This document shows positions 15,514-19,364 of a DNA stretch of 19,364 bases, piece after piece. Numbering within the stretch: position 1 is the stretch's first letter; every line of letters begins with the position of its first letter. Made by a program: the position numbers and the translations under genes. This DNA comes from Planctomycetales bacterium (GTDB lineage: Bacteria > Planctomycetota > Phycisphaerae > SM23-33). The stretch is taken from contig DAOVFI010000011.1 of assembly GCA_030673005.1 (NCBI GenBank), forward strand, positions 1-19,364, written 5' to 3'. A model generated the notes under the pieces. It was given only the letters and a program-made list of their open reading frames with translations. It was not told where the DNA came from and did no database searches.

Positions 15514-15581
15514 GGTGGCACAGGTTTGCAACCTGTGTCAGCCGCCTGTGTCAGCCGCACAGGTTACAAACCTGTGCCACC
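15514..15581. repeat. Inverted-repeat element with GGTGGCAC ends inside the gene cluster
   Basis: Outer arms GGTGGCACAGGTTTG (15514-15528) and CAAACCTGTGCCACC (15567-15581) are perfect over 15 bp. Each side also folds alone (CACAGGTT-TGC-AACCTGTG and CACAGGTT-ACA-AACCTGTG). Between them lies a tandem duplication of CCTGTGTCAGCCG (15532-15544 and 15545-15557). It sits between the TPR gene (stop at 15598) and the ExbB gene, and could partly stop transcription or protect RNA ends within the operon. The ends match those of the element at 527-637. Confidence 0.75.
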
Positions 15582-15597
15582 ATAAATTGACAGAATA

Positions 15598-16749
15598 CTA
15601 ATCCCCGGTTCCTTTTTTCATCCCTTCCATCGCCTTTCGGGCTTTCTTTGCCGCAGGGGAATCGGGGAATTTTTTTATCACAGCCGAATACGCCGCCTTC
15701 GCGGCGAAGGGGTTGCCTAATCGTTCGTTGACCCGACCGGCCCAGAGAAGCGAATGCGGCGCTTCGGTGCTGGAGGGGAAAAACACCACCACGCGCATCA
15801 GGTCAAGCCCCGCATTCAGCAGGTATTTGCGCGCGGCGTCCTTGTCCGTCGCCCGCAGGCCCATCTCCAGCCTCGCCCGTCCCAGCAGCATAAGGGCGGA
15901 GGGAAGATCATCTTTTTTAAACTGCTTCAACCGCCCGGACAAATCCACGGCAACCTGCTCGCACAGACCGCCTTTGAGCGAGATTAACGCCAGCCGCAGC
16001 TGGGCATTGGGCGAACCGATGGCAGGGACGTCTATTCTGCGGCCCCCATTGGACGAACTGTTCTTCGTAGTCGGCGCGGTCGCGGTCCTGCCCGCCAGTT
16101 GAGCCGCCACCGCACGGGCCTCGTCCAGGCGACCCTGGCGCTCGAATATGTCAAGCAGCATCATGCGTATGGCCTTGACATACGCCTTCGACTCGGCTTT
16201 GTCTGCCTTGTCCTTAAGTAGCGCATTAAGTAGCGCAATGGCCCGGTCGCCGGCGACGCTGCGGGTGGGAGGAATTTTTCGAGGACGCATCTCAAGAGTG
16301 CCGCGCGTGGCTTTGGCGGCATCGACTATCTTAATCCAACTCGCCACCGCCTTATCTATCTGCCCGGCCGACTCGCTCGCCGACAGGAGCCGGTAATCGA
16401 TCAGCAATTTCTTCCAGCGAGTCCCGACCCCTTTCCTGGAGGCGATATAGGCGTCCACGGCCTTGGAATACTTGCCCTGTCGAAGGAGAGTTTCGCCCTT
16501 GGTGAAATCCTTGTCGGCATCGAGCGTTATTATGCTTACTTCCCGTATAGTTTTTCTTATCGGCGACTTTTCATATATGAAGCGGATGAAACCGTCCGCC
16601 ACCTCCACGATCTTTACCGGCTTGTACACCAGGCCGTTTGTCAGTTTTACCGAGTCGGCTCCCGCCGGCGCAGCGGCGGTCAGGACCGCCGTTATGCACA
16701 CCGGCAACCATATTCGCAATATTCCGATTTCAGTTCTATTACGGTTCAT
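15598..16749 (-). CDS. Secreted TPR protein of the ExbB/ExbD cluster
   Basis: A 383-residue protein with a signal peptide (hydrophobic 10-28, cleavage likely after AGA at 31). Residues 33-80 form a short beta-rich module (SVKLTNGLVYKPVKIVEV...), similar in style to the N-terminus of the 9225-10451 product. TPR-like repeats follow (GETLLRQGKYSKAVDAYIAS near 85-104). The C-terminal repeat AYSAVIKKFPDSPAAKKARK has the form seen in YbgF/CpoB-type TPRs, where CpoB works with the Tol complex; that parallel is inference. The ATG (16749-16747) overlaps the stop of the vWA gene in an ATGA junction, so the two are translationally coupled. Likely a periplasmic partner protein. Confidence 0.83.
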   Translation of the reverse strand: MNRNRTEIGILRIWLPVCITAVLTAAAPAGADSVKLTNGLVYKPVKIVEVADGFIRFIYEKSPIRKTIREVSIITLDADKDFTKGETLLRQGKYSKAVDAYIASRKGVGTRWKKLLIDYRLLSASESAGQIDKAVASWIKIVDAAKATRGTLEMRPRKIPPTRSVAGDRAIALLNALLKDKADKAESKAYVKAIRMMLLDIFERQGRLDEARAVAAQLAGRTATAPTTKNSSSNGGRRIDVPAIGSPNAQLRLALISLKGGLCEQVAVDLSGRLKQFKKDDLPSALMLLGRARLEMGLRATDKDAARKYLLNAGLDLMRVVVFFPSSTEAPHSLLWAGRVNERLGNPFAAKAAYSAVIKKFPDSPAAKKARKAMEGMKKGTGD

Positions 16750-17900
16750 TCGTTCGGCTCGACGAAGTTGAATTCTCCCCTGTTCTGATCCGCAATCTGC
16801 TTGAGCACCTTTATCGCTTCTTCACAGCGATGGTGATGCAGTACGGTATTGATCTGAACGTCGCCCCTGGCATTCCCGGCCTTGATGGCCTTGAGGACTT
16901 TTTCGTTGTCGGGAAATTCCCCGTCGGTCAGCAGGTTGATGAGTTTGCCTTTTTTGTCTCCGGGCGTATTTTTCAAGACCGAAAAGGCTTTATTGAGGGC
17001 GGGAATAGGGTCGGTCTGCCCCTCGGGTGTGATTTTTTCGAGGAATGTTACCGCCTGGGTCTTATTTGCCTCCGTGGCAAAGACCAGCCGGCCCGGGGGA
17101 TTCTCCTTGGGCGTTCCGGCGGCGAAAAATATCACGTGAAAGGTCTGCTTGGCGCTCAACTGGCATAACGATGTCGTTATCTCCATACGGACTTCGTCGA
17201 ACGTATCCAGCATGGAACCGGATCGGTCCACCACATAGACTACGTGATAGGCGTTGCCCTTTGTTCCGCCGAACCGGGTCCTCGGTCCGGATTTTCCGCC
17301 TGTAATCCGTCCGGTAGGGGCATTCGACCCGCCGCCGGACTGACCGCCTGTCGTATCGTAGAGTGATACCTTGCTCTTCGTCTTTCCACGGCTGTCCGCT
17401 GGAATCCTCGAATCGCGTTTGGACCACCGATCTTTGGCTCGGCTGTGCGACTTTGTTCGCAATTTGGACCTGGACCGACCGCCCCTTATCGCCCTGGAAA
17501 GCCGCTCGGAAATCGGCATGTTCGGAGCGGTAACATCGGCCGGCGCCGTCGATTTGAGCATCACGATCGTAATAAACGCCATGATTACCATTACGCCGAC
17601 ATGGAAAAACAGGCTGATGATCCACGGCATAAGCATCGCCATTACGCCCATCAGCGCGTCCTGTTCGGCGGAGACGGGTTCTTCTTCGAACCTGACGTCG
17701 GCCTCACCGGCAGAAGCAGCGCCGAGAGGCTTATTGCCGGTCTGGTTATCCCCGCCGGGAACCTGGGGACGTGGAAGAGACGCAAGACCTGCAGGAACCA
17801 TTATCTTCGCCTTGCAGTAGGGGCATTTAATCTTCGATGACGGCTCGGCCTCAACGTTCAGCAACTTCCCACAATTTTCGCAACGAAATTCCGTACTCAT
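16746..17900 (-). CDS. Zinc-ribbon, TonB-like transmembrane, von Willebrand A domain protein
   Basis: A 384-residue protein from ATG 17900, which has GGGAGA upstream; an in-frame ATG at 17954 would add 18 residues before the zinc ribbon and is less likely. Order of parts: N-terminal zinc ribbon (CENC 7-10, CPYC 26-29), an acidic linker, one membrane helix (about 92-115), a basic/Ser-rich linker (130-215), and a vWA domain. The vWA metal site is intact: DRSGS (225-229, DxSxS), a TDP turn (296-298) and LTDGE (324-328). The membrane helix has SLFFH (96-100), an SxxxH motif as in TonB and TolA, after PW. The predicted topology is zinc ribbon inside and vWA outside, the same as TonB. It is the first gene of the cluster with ExbB and two ExbDs. 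It may be the force-transmitting partner. Confidence 0.88.
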   Translation of the reverse strand: MSTEFRCENCGKLLNVEAEPSSKIKCPYCKAKIMVPAGLASLPRPQVPGGDNQTGNKPLGAASAGEADVRFEEEPVSAEQDALMGVMAMLMPWIISLFFHVGVMVIMAFITIVMLKSTAPADVTAPNMPISERLSRAIRGGRSRSKLRTKSHSRAKDRWSKRDSRIPADSRGKTKSKVSLYDTTGGQSGGGSNAPTGRITGGKSGPRTRFGGTKGNAYHVVYVVDRSGSMLDTFDEVRMEITTSLCQLSAKQTFHVIFFAAGTPKENPPGRLVFATEANKTQAVTFLEKITPEGQTDPIPALNKAFSVLKNTPGDKKGKLINLLTDGEFPDNEKVLKAIKAGNARGDVQINTVLHHHRCEEAIKVLKQIADQNRGEFNFVEPNE

Positions 17901-18354
17901 GGCCCATCTCCCATGAACTCTGCCGCCGACCTTCCCGAACAGGGATTTCCGCAACCCTTGCCGGACAAGACGGCTACCTTACAGAGTAACTTAAAGCAAT
18001 CGCCGCTTCAATAACAACTACTGATGATTGCACCGCGCGTATTTCGGCGATTCAGGCGGGCCAGGCGCTGAACATCAAGCCGCCTGGAGATGAGGCCCGC
18101 TTGGGCAGGCTTTTACGGTATGACACTCACAAAGCCCGCCCGGTGAGTTTGCTTCTGATACGTCTTTTCAATCGACGGATAAACTTACCGTCTCCAATAT
18201 TATACAACACCAAAACCACTCCACCGGTTCTGCAATTTTCCGTCTTTTCTCAACAAAATCGTCCGCAAAGGGTCAATGGATAAAATAGCCGCGAACTGCG
18301 CGAACTTTTTTATCTTCGCCATTTTCCTTTTAATCTATATTCTTCTTGTTCGCG
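17901..18354. other. Intergenic region without a convincing gene
   Basis: The divergent region between the vWA gene (minus) and tRNA-Leu (plus). A weak possible minus-strand promoter for the vWA cluster (TTGAAG, 17 nt, TACTCT) lies near 17980-18010, and weak GC-rich inverted repeats occur at 18053-18086. The only open frame (18101-18283, plus) has no ribosome-binding site and an unlikely composition. The left arm of the repeat at 18287-18375 lies at its right end. Confidence 0.5.
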
Positions 18355-18375
18355 TTGTTCGCGTTGTTCGCGGCT
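18287..18375. repeat. Inverted repeat plus 9-bp tandem repeats before tRNA-Leu
   Basis: AGCCGCGAAC (18287-18296) pairs with GTTCGCGGCT (18366-18375), and CGCGAAC (18299-18305) pairs with GTTCGCG in the neighbouring unit. The right arm consists of GTTCGCGTT twice (18348-18365) plus a partial third copy (18366-18373). These units supply the -35 box of the tRNA-Leu promoter. Confidence 0.65.
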
Positions 18376-18383
18376 GATATACT
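18355..18383 (+). promoter_or_regulatory. Promoter of tRNA-Leu
   Basis: TTGTTC (18355-18360), a 17-nt spacer and TATACT (18378-18383), with the tRNA starting 13 nt after the -10 box. The -35 box is weak and lies within the 9-bp tandem repeat. Both tRNA genes in the window share the TATACT -10. Confidence 0.55.
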
Positions 18384-18395
18384 ATCGAATTCTAC

Positions 18396-18477
18396 GCGAG
18401 GGTGGCGGAATTGGCAGACGCGCCAGGTTTAGGTCCTGGTCCCGAGAGGGGTGCAGGTTCGAGTCCTGTCCCTCGCA
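18396..18477 (+). tRNA. tRNA-Leu (anticodon UAG)
   Basis: An 82-nt class II cloverleaf. The acceptor GCGAGGG pairs with CCCTCGC. The anticodon stem CCAGG/CCTGG closes the loop TTTAGGT with anticodon TAG. The variable arm is CCC-GAGA-GGG. The T-loop TTCGAGT is flanked by GCAGG/CCTGT. The discriminator is A73, as in leucine tRNAs. CCA is not encoded. Confidence 0.97.
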
Positions 18478-18538
18478 TGAAAAAAGCAATCAGCGATCAG
18501 CGATCGGGATTCAGCATAAGCCTGTCAGACAAGCGGTC

Positions 18539-18601
18539 TGAACGCTGAACGCTGAATGCTGAATGCTGAATGCTGAACGCTGAACGTTGAACACTGAACG
18601 C
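18539..18601. repeat. Nine-unit heptamer tandem array (TGAACGC)
   Basis: Nine contiguous 7-bp units TGAA(C/T)GC fill 63 bp: units 1, 2, 6 and 9 are TGAACGC, units 3-5 are TGAATGC, and units 7 and 8 differ by one base (TGAACGT, TGAACAC). A short CAGCGAT tandem lies just before. It is located between tRNA-Leu and gnd, ending 29 bp before the gnd start. Every unit contains TGA, so it is not coding in any plus frame for long. Confidence 0.85.
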
Positions 18602-18629
18602 TACATAAAACACTGGAAAGGAGTAATCA

Positions 18630-19364
18630 ATGCCACAGGCGGACATTGGACTAATCGGACTGGCGGTTATGGGTCAGAACCTCGTGCTGAACATGAACGA
18701 TCACGGTTTCACCGTGGCGGTCTTCAACCGCACCGTCAGCAAGGTGGATGATTTTCTAAACGGCGGCGGCGCCGGCACGAACATCATCGGAACCCACTCG
18801 ATCGAGGAATTCGTCGGCGCGCTGAAGCGTCCCCGTCGGGTGATGCTGCTGGTCAAGGCAGGGCAGGCGGTCGATGACTTCATCGAGAAGGTCATACCCC
18901 ACCTCGAGGACGGCGACATTATCATAGACGGCGGCAACAGTAACTACAACGACACGATCCGCCGCTGCAAGTACGTCGAGAGCAAGGGCCTGCTCTATAT
19001 CGGCACCGGTGTTTCCGGCGGGGAAGAGGGCGCACTGAAAGGGCCATCGATGATGCCGGGCGGCTCGCCCAAGGCGTGGGAAAGCGTAAAGCCGATTTTC
19101 CAGTCTATCTGCGCCAAGACCCCCGACGGCGAGCCTTGCTGCGACTGGGTGGGCGAAAACGGGGCCGGTCACTTCGTCAAAATGACGCACAACGGCATCG
19201 AATACGGCGACATGCAGATGATATGCGAGACGTATCAGATGATGAAGGTTGGGCTCGGTATGAGTAATCAGGAGATGCACGAGGTCTTTGGCGAGTGGAA
19301 CAAGGGTGAGCTTAACTCGTACCTTATCGAGATAACGCGTGACATTCTCGGCTACAAGGATGAG
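18630..19364 (+). CDS. gnd: 6-phosphogluconate dehydrogenase, decarboxylating (runs off right edge)
   Basis: Converts 6-phosphogluconate to ribulose 5-phosphate and CO2 with NAD(P)+ in the oxidative pentose phosphate pathway; cytoplasmic. The first 245 codons are present. GLIGLAVMGQN (7-17) is the dinucleotide-binding loop. IIDGGNSNY and GVSGGEEGALKGPSMMPGG are the substrate-binding signature, and GAGHFVKMTHNGIEYGDMQ contains the catalytic lysine and the conserved HNGIEYGDMQ segment. All key residues seen so far are intact. The start ATG 18630 has AAAGGAG 6 nt upstream. The length is compatible with a full-size Gnd of ~470-490 residues; the C-terminal part lies outside the window. It stands alone after tRNA-Leu and the heptamer array. 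Confidence 0.97.
   Translation, partial: MPQADIGLIGLAVMGQNLVLNMNDHGFTVAVFNRTVSKVDDFLNGGGAGTNIIGTHSIEEFVGALKRPRRVMLLVKAGQAVDDFIEKVIPHLEDGDIIIDGGNSNYNDTIRRCKYVESKGLLYIGTGVSGGEEGALKGPSMMPGGSPKAWESVKPIFQSICAKTPDGEPCCDWVGENGAGHFVKMTHNGIEYGDMQMICETYQMMKVGLGMSNQEMHEVFGEWNKGELNSYLIEITRDILGYKDE

Noticed and set aside
18101..18283. 60-codon plus-strand frame between the vWA gene and tRNA-Leu
   Set aside because: No ribosome-binding site, no domain, and an amino-acid composition typical of random intergenic sequence.
18539..18601. CRISPR array
   Set aside because: Units are 7 bp, contiguous and without spacers; it is a simple tandem repeat and no cas genes are nearby.

Overview
The window looks like chromosome from an uncultured Planctomycetota bacterium, most likely Phycisphaerae-like. 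This assignment is inference from gene content and style: a sigma-70 factor with the WAIMKNF variant of region 2 and a long helix-turn-helix extension, a zinc-ribbon/vWA membrane protein, an ExbB-ExbD-ExbD set next to TPR proteins, several GTG starts, and many short structured intergenic repeats. No phage, transposase, CRISPR array or resistance gene was seen.

Layout. Positions 1-416 (minus) hold the N-terminal part of an FAD-dependent oxidoreductase that runs off the left edge. A 110-bp inverted-repeat element separates it from a plus-strand group: aspartate kinase with a very lysine-rich tail (718-2019), a membrane-anchored thermonuclease-like nuclease (2104-2745) and a small two-TM protein (2857-3411). 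A strong hairpin terminator (3481-3578) lies between this group and a long minus-strand block. That block contains a secreted zinc peptidase-like protein (3592-4539) and an unusual sigma factor (4572-6245), then a 498-bp intergenic region with a palindrome and a possible small RNA. It continues with a coiled-coil lipoprotein (6744-8375), a conserved unknown (8503-9135), a secreted protein with a degenerate cytochrome-like motif (9225-10451), tRNA-Cys(GCA), and the six-gene cluster 10877-17900. The right end has tRNA-Leu(UAG), a nine-unit heptamer array and the 5' part of gnd (6-phosphogluconate dehydrogenase).

How the genes may work together. The most interesting part is the minus-strand cluster, read in the order zinc-ribbon/vWA membrane protein, secreted TPR protein, MotA/TolQ/ExbB channel, ExbD, second ExbD, and a ~912-residue secreted TPR protein. 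The vWA protein's single membrane helix carries an SxxxH motif like that of TonB and TolA. I infer a proton-motive-force-driven envelope machine in which a vWA domain takes the place of the TonB/TolA C-terminal domain and the TPR proteins act as periplasmic partners. One TolQ-like plus two TolR-like subunits is also the composition of the myxobacterial Agl motor. The sequence does not show the substrate or purpose.

Regulation. Sigma-70-like promoters with clear -35/-10 boxes are visible before the sigma factor gene, the lipoprotein gene and both tRNAs. Translational coupling is evident at the vWA/TPR junction (ATGA overlap) and between the two ExbD genes.
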